DNA of 64,000 nt from JAEUIE01 sp035430005. Its GTDB lineage: Bacteria; Planctomycetota; Planctomycetia; Gemmatales; HRBIN36. The notes under the pieces are model-generated. The model made no database searches, had not been told where the DNA came from, and was given only the letters and a program-made list of their open reading frames with translations. Positions within the stretch are counted from its first letter, which is position 1, and each line of letters begins with the position of its first letter. The stretch is from assembly GCA_035430005.1 (NCBI GenBank), contig DAOMFV010000001.1:1-64000 (forward strand), in the 5' to 3' direction. A program made the position numbers and the translations under genes. Of this stretch, positions 52,218 to 60,570 are shown one piece after another.

Positions 52218-54140
52218 TTATTTCACAAATTGCTGCAAAATCGACAATAGTTGTTCATCTGAATAGGGCTTCTGCAGAAATGCCTTAGCGCCTGCAGCAA
52301 AGATCGTTCGCAGCCGTTCCGCTGAGCGGAGTCCGCTGCACGCAATGATTGGCACTTGGGGATTGATTTCACGCATCTGTTGCATGACCGCGGGGCCGTC
52401 CAGCCCCGGCATCATCATATCGACAAGAGCAGCACGAACCTTGGGATGGTGCTCCGAAAAAAGAGCAAGAGCAGACATGCCATGCTCAGCCGTCAGAGTT
52501 TGGTAACCGCTATTCTGCAGGACAGCCTGAACGGTTTGAACAATGAGCGGCTCATCATCAACAATCAAAATGAGTTCACCATGTCCCCGGAGCGAGGAAG
52601 TTGCCTCGGTCTTGTCTTCGACAGCCATGTTGACTCCGGTCGCAGGCAGGTAGACAGTTACTCGAGTACCTTTGCCTATTTCACTGTAGACGTTAAGAAA
52701 CCCTCCATGACTGCGCACAATCCCCAGTGCGGTGGAGAGCCCAAGTCCTGTGCCTTTGCCAATGCCTTTGGTAGTGAAGAACGGGTCAAAAATCTTGTCG
52801 AGAACTTCGGGAGGGATCCCGCTACCCGTATCAGCCGCGTCCAAGAGCACATAAGGGCCTGGCTTGGCATCAGGATGAAACTGGCTGTATTCTCCACCGA
52901 TCACAACGTTCTCAGCTCGGATGGTAAGCACACCACCGGCCGGCATTGCATCTCGCGCGTTCACGCAGAGGTTCATCAATACTTGCAAGAGTTGGGTTTT
53001 ATCCCCTTTTACGGTCCACAATTCCCCATCGATATTTGTTTCGATTTGAATCGTCTTGCTGAGAGTATGCTGCAACATCTTCTCGACTTCGCCTATTAAA
53101 GGCGAAATGGCGACTTGTGTTCGCTCACCTTCCATACCTCCAGCGAAAGAGAGCAACTGCTTGACCATGTCGATGCCACGCTCCACGCTGGCCTGGGCAG
53201 TGCTAAGAAGGTCTCGGGGTTTCTCATCGGTTACATACTTCCGCAACAGCTTGACGCTCATCAGAATGGGAGTCATAACATTGTTGAGATCGTGAGCGAT
53301 CCCCCCTGCCAGTACACCGATACTCTCCAACCGTTGTGCACGAAGAAACTGTGACTCCAGTTTTTTCCTTTCCGTCATATCGATGTTGATCATCAGCTTG
53401 GACTTGGGCTTGTTCTGTTCGTTATGAATGAGTGTCCAATAGGAGGCTACCGTCAGCCGTCGTCCATCTTTAGTGTCGTGGTGCAACTCTCCCTGCCATT
53501 CACCTTCCTGTTCGATGAGGCGGTGGATCTCATCCATGCTGAGACCTTGAGGATGAGAGCAACACTTCAAAACGTGGCAATCTTGTCCGATCGCTTCCTG
53601 TGCCGACCAGCCGTAAAGACGCTCGGCGCCGGCATTCCAGTAGTTAATGCGATCCTGTAAGTCAGTGACAAGAATGGCTTCCCTGACATTGTTGAGCAAC
53701 TGAGCCTGTTCACGCAGCTTTCGGTCATTTTCTTTGCGAGCAGTGATGTCACGAACAAACCCGGTGAATCGTAACTCGTTTTCCGTGCCACACTCTCCAA
53801 CAGCTAACTCGATGGGCACGAGTGAGCCGTCTTTCCTTTTTCCAATCACCTCTCGACCGATGCCGATGATTCGTGGCTGACGTGTCGTGAGGTACTGCTT
53901 CAAGTAGCGGTCATGTTCTTCACGAAACGGCGAAGGCATTAGTATGGTGATATTCTGCCCAACGATTTCTTTTTCCTCATAGCCAAAGATTCGCTCCGCA
54001 GCCCGATTGAATTGCTCAACCGTTCCATCACTCTTGATCGTAATAATACCATCGACGGCAGTATCCAGAATGGAACGTAAATACGCAGCTTCCTCATCCG
54101 CCTTCTTGACGAATTCACCGTTGTGTGCTGATTCAGCCAT
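52218..54140 (-). CDS. FixL-like PAS sensor histidine kinase with receiver domain
   Basis: A 640-residue soluble sensor. The first PAS (about 20-130) closely follows the haem PAS of FixL: DTAVDGIITIKSDG, FNRAAERIFGYEEKEIVGQNITILMPSPFREEHDRY, then LTTRQPRIIGIGREVIGKRKDG. His76 falls on the haem-ligand His of FixL (Bradyrhizobium His200) and Arg96, 20 residues later, on the oxygen-contacting Arg220. A second PAS (about 140-255) precedes HisKA (GGIAHDLNNVMTPIL), the ATPase domain (NLCVNARDAM, DTGSGIPP, GKGTGLGLS) and a C-terminal receiver (ALVDMMMPGLDG). No membrane span. It should sense oxygen and signal to the adjacent NtrC-type regulator. Haem binding is inferred. Confidence 0.9.
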   Translation of the reverse strand: MAESAHNGEFVKKADEEAAYLRSILDTAVDGIITIKSDGTVEQFNRAAERIFGYEEKEIVGQNITILMPSPFREEHDRYLKQYLTTRQPRIIGIGREVIGKRKDGSLVPIELAVGECGTENELRFTGFVRDITARKENDRKLREQAQLLNNVREAILVTDLQDRINYWNAGAERLYGWSAQEAIGQDCHVLKCCSHPQGLSMDEIHRLIEQEGEWQGELHHDTKDGRRLTVASYWTLIHNEQNKPKSKLMINIDMTERKKLESQFLRAQRLESIGVLAGGIAHDLNNVMTPILMSVKLLRKYVTDEKPRDLLSTAQASVERGIDMVKQLLSFAGGMEGERTQVAISPLIGEVEKMLQHTLSKTIQIETNIDGELWTVKGDKTQLLQVLMNLCVNARDAMPAGGVLTIRAENVVIGGEYSQFHPDAKPGPYVLLDAADTGSGIPPEVLDKIFDPFFTTKGIGKGTGLGLSTALGIVRSHGGFLNVYSEIGKGTRVTVYLPATGVNMAVEDKTEATSSLRGHGELILIVDDEPLIVQTVQAVLQNSGYQTLTAEHGMSALALFSEHHPKVRAALVDMMMPGLDGPAVMQQMREINPQVPIIACSGLRSAERLRTIFAAGAKAFLQKPYSDEQLLSILQQFVK

Positions 54141-54232
54141 GATGCGAATAGCGCTTCCTTTTTCGTTACATCAGTCCTCGCCCGTAACATCCAGAATGTG
54201 ACACCAATTATTGACGTGTTGTCCTCTGTGCG

Positions 54233-54247
54233 GCAAGTATTTTTCCA
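54233..54247 (-). promoter_or_regulatory. Candidate sigma-54 promoter of the sensor kinase operon
   Basis: Minus-strand TGGAAAAATACTTGC has GG-N10-GC spacing and a perfect -12 TTGC; the -24 half matches only TGG. It lies 92 bases before the kinase start, suggesting autoregulation. Confidence 0.45.
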
Positions 54248-54414
54248 GATTGCGCATGGATTGTACAACCAGAGCAGGAAGCGTAACCCTTGTTCATTTG
54301 TCACGTGGAGCACAGAGTTTAGCAAAACCTGACGAAGGTAAGATCCTTGTGCCTCTGGCATTGAATCTGCTCTGCAAGGTTTGGCATGTAAATGCGTTAC
54401 AACACGAGTCTATC

Positions 54415-55557
54415 ATGCATACCCTCTCACGCGATACGATCAAACAACTTGTTGAGCTATCCCACTCACCTGGCCTGATGCTGTCGTGTTATGTCAACTT
54501 GAAAGTGCAAGGAGCGTCCGAACGTCCTGGGATACTTAAAATCAAACACGCAGCCTCGCTACTGAAGCAGAGCATTCCTGAATCATTATCTGAACGGACA
54601 GAGTTCGAACAGAATATGAACAGGATCATCAAGGCCCTGGATGATCCAAGTCTTCACAACAATCATGCTATTGCAATCTTTACCGCCAAACAGAGGGATC
54701 AATTTATGATCGTTCCGTTGGGGATGCCCATCTTAACAGAACTCGTCAACAGTGATAGACCCTACCTGGTTCCGCTGCTGCAATGCCATTTTGCACAACA
54801 ACGCGAGTATCTTGGGCTGACATTTGACAACGATCAGGCACGAATATTCCTGGCAAATGCCGGAACTGTCAAGCTGCTGAAACACTGGCATTCTGATGTT
54901 CCCACCAAACAGCACTCCTCCGGTGATCGCGGAGCCTGGTCCCAATCGAATATAGCTAGCCGTCGAGAAGAGATGCTTGATCGCCACCAAAAAGAGATGA
55001 TCGATGGCTTCTCCAAGGCGCTGCAGGAACATCCACAAGCCGGTATTCTTCTGCTTGGGCACGAAGTGGAAGTGACTCAGTTGAAGAATAAGCTGCCTCC
55101 TCACTTGAGCGGTCGGCTAGTTCACACGGGGGTGTGTAACAACATGGATTCCGAGAAGTCGCAATCTAAGACCATCCTTGAGATCGTTCGGAAGCAGAAT
55201 GTGCTTCATGCGCAGTCTCTGCTCAAAGAACTGAAACGACGCCAATCACTGAAGACGAGTTGTGCCGTCGGGCCAGCTGATGTACTGGCTGCGCTTGACA
55301 CAGGAAGGTTAACACAAAAGGGCAGCTTACTTCTGGGGCCCGATCCAAAGGAGGACGCTTTCCTCTGCACGTCGTGCCGTCACCTGGCCTTGGACGAGGT
55401 CAAACAATGCCCGCGTTGTGGCAGTGGGTGCAAGTCCTGCAATTTGTGGGAAGAAATTCTCTTGAGAGCATTTCGCCATCAATGGAATGTAGTACCCGTC
55501 GATGGCTCAGAGGGCCTGACGAAATCAGGCTTTATTGCAATGCTCCTTGAAGTCTAG
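54415..55557 (+). CDS. Bacterial eRF1-like (baeRF) family protein
   Basis: A 380-residue protein resembling the archaeal/eukaryotic release factor eRF1 in its middle and C-terminal domains. The opening SPGLMLSCYVNLKVQGASERPG, the middle QREYLGLTFDNDQARIFLANAG and AGILLLGHEVEVTQL, and a C-terminal zinc ribbon (CTSC..CPRCGSGCKSC) fit the bacterial archaeo-eukaryotic release factor families, whose mycobacterial member Rv2629 belongs to the hypoxia regulon. It may act on stalled or resting ribosomes. ATG 54415 (MHTLSRDT) is preferred; upstream codons overlap the promoter region of the sensor kinase. Family assignment is by pattern. Confidence 0.65.
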   Translation: MHTLSRDTIKQLVELSHSPGLMLSCYVNLKVQGASERPGILKIKHAASLLKQSIPESLSERTEFEQNMNRIIKALDDPSLHNNHAIAIFTAKQRDQFMIVPLGMPILTELVNSDRPYLVPLLQCHFAQQREYLGLTFDNDQARIFLANAGTVKLLKHWHSDVPTKQHSSGDRGAWSQSNIASRREEMLDRHQKEMIDGFSKALQEHPQAGILLLGHEVEVTQLKNKLPPHLSGRLVHTGVCNNMDSEKSQSKTILEIVRKQNVLHAQSLLKELKRRQSLKTSCAVGPADVLAALDTGRLTQKGSLLLGPDPKEDAFLCTSCRHLALDEVKQCPRCGSGCKSCNLWEEILLRAFRHQWNVVPVDGSEGLTKSGFIAMLLEV

Positions 55558-55591
55558 CAGCCATTGACGGCACATTAGCAGTTACCAGCTT

Positions 55592-55606
55592 GGAAAGATT
55601 CTTTCC
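55592..55606. promoter_or_regulatory. Candidate activator-binding palindrome
   Basis: GGAAAGATTCTTTCC is a perfect 7-bp inverted repeat with one central base, 105 bases ahead of the sigma-54 site of the dksA-like gene. A looser form, GGAAG...CTTTCC, is at 60483-60500 ahead of the CBS gene. A further inverted repeat (ATGGTC/GACCAT) is at 55677-55702. Confidence 0.3.
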
Positions 55607-55710
55607 GAATCGCCTACGATCCGAACCGATCACGCAGTCTGGCTCTTGCTTTTACATGTGATTTAATGCTGTATCGATGGTCATTTGATTCATTTCGACC
55701 ATGCGGTAAT

Positions 55711-55725
55711 TGGCATGACAACTGC
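55711..55725 (+). promoter_or_regulatory. Sigma-54 promoter of the dksA-like gene
   Basis: TGGCATGACAACTGC fits TGGCAC-N5-TTGC at nearly every conserved base, with GG and GC ten bases apart. It is 41 bases before the ATG at 55767. Confidence 0.7.
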
Positions 55726-55766
55726 TTTTCCTGTGTTGGATTCAAACCAGATCAAAGGACTCGTCC

Positions 55767-56096
55767 ATGACCAAAGCTACTCGTGAAAAGTATCGTCAAC
55801 AGTTGCTCACACTGGCTAAAGAAGTCGGCAGAGAATCAGTACACCTCAAGGATGAGGCGGTTCATCCACTGGCCGAGTTGTCCGGACAATTTTCCGAAAA
55901 GCACAATGAGCAAGCTGAGTTGGGAGTAACCATTTCGCTTCTGAACAACGAAGAATCGCTCTCGTCGGAGATCAAAAGTGCCCTCCAACGAATTGACGAC
56001 GGCACATTCGGAATATGCATGAAGTGTCAAAAGTCCATCACCCAAGAGCGTCTTAATGCCATTCCCTATACACCTTACTGCATCCAATGTGCATAG
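55767..56096 (+). CDS. DksA/TraR-family zinc-finger protein
   Basis: A 109-residue protein. The N-terminal half is a coiled helix; the C-terminal four-Cys zinc finger is CMKCQKSI...PYCIQC (ICMKC at about 86). DALQRIDDGTFG-like sequence (ALQRIDDGTFGICMKC) is the family signature. DksA-type proteins enter the secondary channel of RNA polymerase and adjust transcription in stress. The acidic coiled-coil tip of true DksA (DxxDxA) is not evident, so it is closer to TraR/YbiI-like members. It has its own sigma-54 promoter and is followed by a small BON-like gene after 33 bases. Confidence 0.88.
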   Translation: MTKATREKYRQQLLTLAKEVGRESVHLKDEAVHPLAELSGQFSEKHNEQAELGVTISLLNNEESLSSEIKSALQRIDDGTFGICMKCQKSITQERLNAIPYTPYCIQCA

Positions 56097-56129
56097 CTGA
56101 ACCCGTAATTACCCAGGACAGGTGCAGAC

Positions 56130-56354
56130 ATGTTAAAGCAATCGACTCCTCTTCTGATTCAGCTTTCATACCTCCAACAGAACATGAGGGAGCAATTGCG
56201 ATTCCAGATTCAGAATCTCCGACTGGAGTTGCGTAACAACGAGATCGTCCTGCTCGGCCGTGCCAGGTCGTACTATCACAAGCAGCTTGCCCAGGAGCTG
56301 GTGATCAAGAGAAACTATGCCGAGAAATTGGCAAATGAGATTCTGGTAACGTAA
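56130..56354 (+). CDS. Small BON-like domain protein
   Basis: A 74-residue protein. LRLELRNNEIVLLGRARSYYHKQLAQELVIK resembles the beta-beta-alpha core of BON domains (x-V-x-L-x-G-x-V-x-s-x-x-x-K-x-x-A), which bind membranes or carbohydrates in other proteins. No signal peptide is seen. It probably shares a transcript with the dksA-like gene. Assignment is tentative. Confidence 0.6.
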   Translation: MLKQSTPLLIQLSYLQQNMREQLRFQIQNLRLELRNNEIVLLGRARSYYHKQLAQELVIKRNYAEKLANEILVT

Positions 56355-56362
56355 TCAACTGA

Positions 56363-56653
56363 TCAATAACGAGTTACATCTTGTCTAATCCCCGGCTGAA
56401 TCGCAACAGGTTTACTGATCTTGCTGGGAGGCTGATCATGGTTGCTATGATTATTTCGCTTGTCTAGGAGCATTCGGGCATTGACTTCATCCCAGGCACT
56501 CACCATTCCTCGGATTTCGAGGATACCCGTGAAACCGGCCTGATGCTCTCCTTCAAGCAGGCACTGAATCCCTTCAGATTCCGGCATGTTCTTGAGGATT
56601 TCTGCCTCGGCAAATTGGTTCGTGGAAAAGGCGATGACCGGTTCGTTCTTCAC
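56363..56653 (-). CDS. DUF2007-like small protein
   Basis: A 96-residue protein. PVIAFSTNQFAEAEILKNMPESEGIQCLLEGEHQAGF follows the DUF2007 pattern (a small 'signal-transducing' domain of unknown role). The start is GTG 56653, because AAGGAG lies seven bases upstream; an ATG eight codons earlier overlaps the stop of the peroxiredoxin gene. It is the last gene of the usp-hsp20 gene run. Confidence 0.65.
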   Translation of the reverse strand: MKNEPVIAFSTNQFAEAEILKNMPESEGIQCLLEGEHQAGFTGILEIRGMVSAWDEVNARMLLDKRNNHSNHDQPPSKISKPVAIQPGIRQDVTRY

Positions 56654-56673
56654 TGCGAGTCTCCTTAGCGGAT

Positions 56674-57228
56674 TCATGTTTTGGATAAGGCCTTAAGCAG
56701 TTCTTCAGTCTTCGCTCTTCCGCCATGGCCCTTGCTTACGAGCGAGAAGGTGACAACGCCCTTGGTATTCACGCCAAAGGTTGCAGGGAAGACCGTTTCA
56801 TTAGGAGCGGCCCAGCGTAAGCCATACTTAGCCGCAAAGCCGTAATCCGGGTCGGTGACAAGCCGAAAGTTGTTGGGCAGCATTTTGTCAGCAAGAAATT
56901 CACGTGCATGCTCGTCCAATTTGCCCGCGGCACCAGGATAGATCAGGAGCACAGTTGCTCCGGCATCCATAAAACTGCTCGATTTACTAATCAAGTCAGC
57001 GACCTGTTTTTGGCATATTTCACTTTGTGCTCCAGGGTAGCCTCGCAGAACAATGATGGCGACAGGACCTTTTTCATACAGAAGTGACAACTTAACCGAA
57101 GAGCCATCCAGCGTCTTGAGCTCAAAATCCTGAGCAGTTTCCCCGGTCAAGGGCGATTTGTCCCATTCAGGAAGAGTAGCTTGCAGGAAAAGCAGCCCGA
57201 GAACAAGCGATATGTGTGACAAAGTCAT
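56674..57228 (-). CDS. Exported peroxiredoxin (AhpC/TSA family)
   Basis: A 184-residue thiol peroxidase with a signal peptide (LVLGLLFLQA). AQDFELKTLDGSSVKLS opens the redoxin fold; VAIIVLRGYPGAQSEICQKQ holds the peroxidatic Cys in a PxxxSxxC motif, with Ser replacing the common Thr. It should remove peroxides outside the cytoplasm, useful on return to oxygen. ATG 57228 is preferred to one nine codons upstream that overlaps the preceding gene. Confidence 0.8.
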   Translation of the reverse strand: MTLSHISLVLGLLFLQATLPEWDKSPLTGETAQDFELKTLDGSSVKLSLLYEKGPVAIIVLRGYPGAQSEICQKQVADLISKSSSFMDAGATVLLIYPGAAGKLDEHAREFLADKMLPNNFRLVTDPDYGFAAKYGLRWAAPNETVFPATFGVNTKGVVTFSLVSKGHGGRAKTEELLKALSKT

Positions 57229-57244
57229 GTACAAGATGCACCTC

Positions 57245-58357
57245 TCATGATCCATTTTTCTTGCGCATTGCCATGGCAGTGCGCACTCGTTCCGTTGCTA
57301 GGTCAACCGCAGCCTGGCGGGGTGAGATTCGTTCATCCCGTGAACGTGTAAAGACAGATCGGGTATTATCTCGGATTCGCTGCGCAATCATGTCGAATGC
57401 CAAAGACTGGGTGCCACCATGAAATTCGACGGAAGCACAAATGACACCGCCTGCGTTAGCGATAAAATCGGGTACGACAAATACGCCTCGTTCCCGTAGA
57501 GTCGTTTCAGCAGCATGGGTAGCCGGGATATTGGCTCCTTGAAGAATCAGTTTCGCCTTGATCGACGCAACATTCCTTTCATTTATGCAGTCAGGCTTGG
57601 CTGCGGGGATCAAAATGTCGCAAGCTACGCCAAAGAGGTCCTTTGCCTCCATCTTCTTGCCGCCTGCGTAACTGGTAACCGTTCCAGTACGGTCCTTGGT
57701 CTGTATCAGTTTCTCGATATCGATGCCCTGGGCATCGTACACGGCACCCTTGCTATCGCTTGCTGCTACCAACCTCACCCCTAGCTCAGCAAGAAACTGC
57801 GCAGCGGGCCGTCCAACGTTGCCGAAACCTTCGATGCCGAGTGTTGCCCCTTTGAGCTTGAGCCCGGCAAATTCAGAAGCGACTTCCGCGCAACGTGCCA
57901 GTCCATAACCAGTCGCTCCAATCTTATCCAGAGGTATGCCACCCAGTACACTGGGAAGACCGACTGATCGGCCAATCTCATCCCAGATCAACCCCATGCA
58001 CGTTTCATCGGTGCCCATATCAGGACCGGGAATGTAACTCGTTAACTCACGAATGCTACGAGCAAAGCTACGGACCAAGCTGGCTTTGTTCTTGCCCTTC
58101 GGATCGGCGATTAAGCCTGCCTTCCCTCCTCCGTGGGGCAACCCTGCGGCTGCATTTTTAAGTGTCATGGCCCGTGCCAGCCGATAGACTTCATCCACAC
58201 TGACATCCACCGCCATCCGTACGCCCCCGATGGCAGGACCGCATGCGGTGTTGTCGATCACTACAAATCCCCGCATTTCCGTGTGAGGATCAAAAAGATG
58301 CACAATCTTCTCAGGACCAAGCACATCATAATATCTATCTAAGGCGGTCGTTGACAT
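57245..58357 (-). CDS. Glu/Leu/Phe/Val dehydrogenase
   Basis: A 370-residue NAD(P)-dependent amino acid dehydrogenase. The substrate and catalytic region is GPAIGGVRM...KNAAAGLPHGGGKAGL (catalytic Lys in GGGKAG) and IPGPDMGTDE; the nucleotide fold is GFGNVGRPAAQFL. Its size fits the leucine/valine/phenylalanine branch rather than the larger glutamate dehydrogenases. Reductive amination could regenerate NAD+ without oxygen. ATG 58357 (MSTTALDRY) with GGAG upstream is used. Confidence 0.9.
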   Translation of the reverse strand: MSTTALDRYYDVLGPEKIVHLFDPHTEMRGFVVIDNTACGPAIGGVRMAVDVSVDEVYRLARAMTLKNAAAGLPHGGGKAGLIADPKGKNKASLVRSFARSIRELTSYIPGPDMGTDETCMGLIWDEIGRSVGLPSVLGGIPLDKIGATGYGLARCAEVASEFAGLKLKGATLGIEGFGNVGRPAAQFLAELGVRLVAASDSKGAVYDAQGIDIEKLIQTKDRTGTVTSYAGGKKMEAKDLFGVACDILIPAAKPDCINERNVASIKAKLILQGANIPATHAAETTLRERGVFVVPDFIANAGGVICASVEFHGGTQSLAFDMIAQRIRDNTRSVFTRSRDERISPRQAAVDLATERVRTAMAMRKKNGS

Positions 58358-58398
58358 ATTGTCTCCAGAACACTTCACCGTGGCTCCCGGTCGAATGA

Positions 58399-59253
58399 TC
58401 AATGATAAAGGAACAGAGGCACTGGACTTTCCTTCAGCAGAGTGCGAGTAACCGATCCAAACAAGAAATCCCTGAGCTTGCCGTGACCGAAAACTCCCAT
58501 CACGAGGATGGAAGGATCGCAAAGCCATGTCTGCTTGATAATGGCTTGAGCCGGATGATCCTTGCAGACCACGGCATGCACCATGAAGGGGCGATCATGC
58601 CAGGTGAGGAAATCGGCGGCTTGTTGAGCATGTTTTTCAGCCTCGCTATGGCTGGTTGCGATACTGACGATATGCACCTTCTTATCCTTGTCGATCCCTG
58701 AAGCTTCGAATGCTTGCAGCGCTCGCGCCGCTTCTGGGCTGCCATCGTAAGCCACCATAACACACTTGCTCTCTCGAATGCTGTTGGGAACAGTCACAAC
58801 TGGCCTGGAGCAAAATCGTGCTACTTCTTTAAGCGTGGCATCCAGTTCTTCCGAGGAACCTCGATGGAAAAAGGTACGTCGCCCGAGCATCACCAGGTCG
58901 AAGCGCTGGGCCTGTGTCGTCAGTCGCTCAGCTGGTACGCCCAGGTCTTCCAGTAGCTTGCATGGCACCTGTCGCTCTGCACATTGAAGTGTGAACTGCT
59001 GAAGATATCGTTCCACACGCCGCTGATCTTCGTGAAACAAACGTTGGTCCAGGCCGGACGCCTCAGCCAGTGGATCAAAGGGGGGCAGTCCTGGAACCAT
59101 TTGGCTGGGCAAACGAGTTACCACTGCGGGCTCATCGACAATACCGATGCCCACCAGCATCGCATCAAGTTGTTTGGCCCAAAGCAAGCCAAGTTCCACG
59201 GCAGCATGGCTGAATGGAGAACCGTCCAGTCCTATGAGTATGCTCTTGACCAT
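58399..59253 (-). CDS. Tandem universal stress protein
   Basis: A 284-residue protein with two UspA domains: MVKSILIGLDGSPFSHAAVELGLLWAK and, from about 157, CVMVAYDGSPEAARALQAFE. The second has an ATP-binding-type loop (GVFGHGKLRDFLFGSVTRTLL), the first a looser version (GRRTFFHRGSSEELDATLKEV). USP proteins of this double form help mycobacteria enter dormancy. ATG 59253 is used over an earlier in-frame Met. Located between hsp20 and the dehydrogenase on the same strand. Confidence 0.9.
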   Translation of the reverse strand: MVKSILIGLDGSPFSHAAVELGLLWAKQLDAMLVGIGIVDEPAVVTRLPSQMVPGLPPFDPLAEASGLDQRLFHEDQRRVERYLQQFTLQCAERQVPCKLLEDLGVPAERLTTQAQRFDLVMLGRRTFFHRGSSEELDATLKEVARFCSRPVVTVPNSIRESKCVMVAYDGSPEAARALQAFEASGIDKDKKVHIVSIATSHSEAEKHAQQAADFLTWHDRPFMVHAVVCKDHPAQAIIKQTWLCDPSILVMGVFGHGKLRDFLFGSVTRTLLKESPVPLFLYH

Positions 59254-59349
59254 TTCAGCCTCATCAAAGATCCGAAGAAAAGAATCCTCGGCAGCCTGAC
59301 AGGTGCGATGAGCCATTTCGCCTGCCAAGGATTCAAAGTCGCCACCGTC

Positions 59350-59823
59350 TCACTTGGTTGACTGGATGGCAATGGGCTTGCCCCGAGCCGTCTCCACCTT
59401 GGGGATAGCCACCGTTAGCAAGCCGTTTTGGAACTTGGCCTCTGCCTTGTCCATGATGCATCCCTCAGGCAACGTGATCGAACGAAAGAGCGAAGAACGG
59501 CGTTCTTCCGAGCATTCCTTATCCTTCACTTCTGATTTGTGCTCTGCCTTCAGCACCAACTCGTTGCCTACCTGCTTCAAATCGATCTCTTTGGCATCGA
59601 ACCCGGGTGCCTCGAATCGGGCAATCACCGAGTTGTCCTTCTCTTCCAAGTCCACGCCCCAGGAGGGCTTTTCGTTGTCGAAGAACGACACATCGCCGAA
59701 GAACCGCTGGAAGACTCGATCCATCTCCTGACGAAACTGATTGAAGACAGGGAACCCGCTCCACTTCGCCAGTGAACCATTGCCGTTCAACTGTTGGGTC
59801 TTGCTGGGAATCATGCTACTCAT
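59350..59823 (-). CDS. Hsp20 / alpha-crystallin small heat shock protein
   Basis: A 157-residue chaperone that holds unfolding proteins. The alpha-crystallin domain runs from about 55 to 145: WGVDLEEKDNSVIARFEAPGFDAKEIDL ... LFRSITLPEGCIMDKAEAKFQNGLLTVAIPK, with the conserved GLLTV. AAGGAG lies 10 bases before ATG 59823. It is 61 bases downstream of a universal stress gene and likely shares its sigma-54 promoter. Confidence 0.94.
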   Translation of the reverse strand: MSSMIPSKTQQLNGNGSLAKWSGFPVFNQFRQEMDRVFQRFFGDVSFFDNEKPSWGVDLEEKDNSVIARFEAPGFDAKEIDLKQVGNELVLKAEHKSEVKDKECSEERRSSLFRSITLPEGCIMDKAEAKFQNGLLTVAIPKVETARGKPIAIQSTK

Positions 59824-59884
59824 GGTCTTAGCTCCTTGTGATCAGGGTTTAGGTAAAGTGAAACTGTTGATATGGCGTGCGACA

Positions 59885-60337
59885 TCATCCCTTTACGTTT
59901 GACTCTGGGGACAATGGCACAATAAGGACAGGGCAAGGAGCCCGCCGCAATACGTGGTCGGCTACGCTGCCAAGAAATAATCGCTTGAATCCAGTACGGC
60001 CATAAGTGCCCATCACGATTAGATCAGCATGACAGGACTGTGCCTTGCTCACAATCGTTTCAACGGGTGTGCCCTCGATGAACATATCCTCGATCTTAAG
60101 ACCAGACTTGCTTTCCAGTATTTGCCGAAGTTTCCGCCGTACATCCTCTTCTGAGACCATCTCATGAGGAATAACAGGAAGATCGCCTGTGCTGAGAGCT
60201 TCTATCATGTAGGCATGCAAGACCACGATCGTGGCGTTAGCTGACTCAGCGATTTGACAAGCCAGTTTCAACGCTTGCTCTGCATTAGGCGAGAAATCGG
60301 TCGGGTGCAAAATGATCTTTGGCGGCCAGGTTGTCAT
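59885..60337 (-). CDS. Universal stress protein (single domain)
   Basis: A 150-residue UspA protein: IILHPTDFSPNAEQALKLACQIA at the start and GTYGRTGFKRLFLGSVADHVLRRAPCPVLIV at the end, an intact ATP-binding G-2x-G-9x-G-(S/T) motif. It is the first gene of the leftward stress operon and follows a sigma-54 promoter. Confidence 0.94.
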   Translation of the reverse strand: MTTWPPKIILHPTDFSPNAEQALKLACQIAESANATIVVLHAYMIEALSTGDLPVIPHEMVSEEDVRRKLRQILESKSGLKIEDMFIEGTPVETIVSKAQSCHADLIVMGTYGRTGFKRLFLGSVADHVLRRAPCPVLIVPLSPESNVKG

Positions 60338-60373
60338 GGTTTAACTCGCAGCAGGTTAACGTGATGACTCATT

Positions 60374-60388
60374 GCAGACCGAGTGCCA
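60374..60388 (-). promoter_or_regulatory. Sigma-54 promoter of the usp-hsp20 operon
   Basis: Minus-strand TGGCACTCGGTCTGC: exact -24 TGGCAC, GG-N10-GC spacing, -12 CTGC. It is 36 bases before the ATG at 60337. Confidence 0.75.
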
Positions 60389-60570
60389 AAGCTTAAAAAT
60401 ACGTCGGGAGTAGCCACCGTGCTGAATGGCAATTCAGATGTGTGAGAAGTCGAAATGCCTGCCGTCGAGAAAACTATTTGCTGGAAGTTAATTGCTTTCC
60501 ATCATGGATAGAAACTTACCGGCACAAGTCGGCTTCTCCGATAAAAACACTAGTAGATGGTATTCATGCA

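Noticed and set aside
54381..54395. A TGGCATGTAAATGC sequence 20-30 bases before the eRF1-like gene, resembling a sigma-54 promoter.
   Set aside because: GG and GC are nine bases apart, not ten, and the site is too close to the start codon.
59254..59349. TTGGCAGGCGAAATGGC before the tandem universal stress protein.
   Set aside because: Spacing between GG and GC is eleven; the gene is probably served by the promoter upstream of the first usp.
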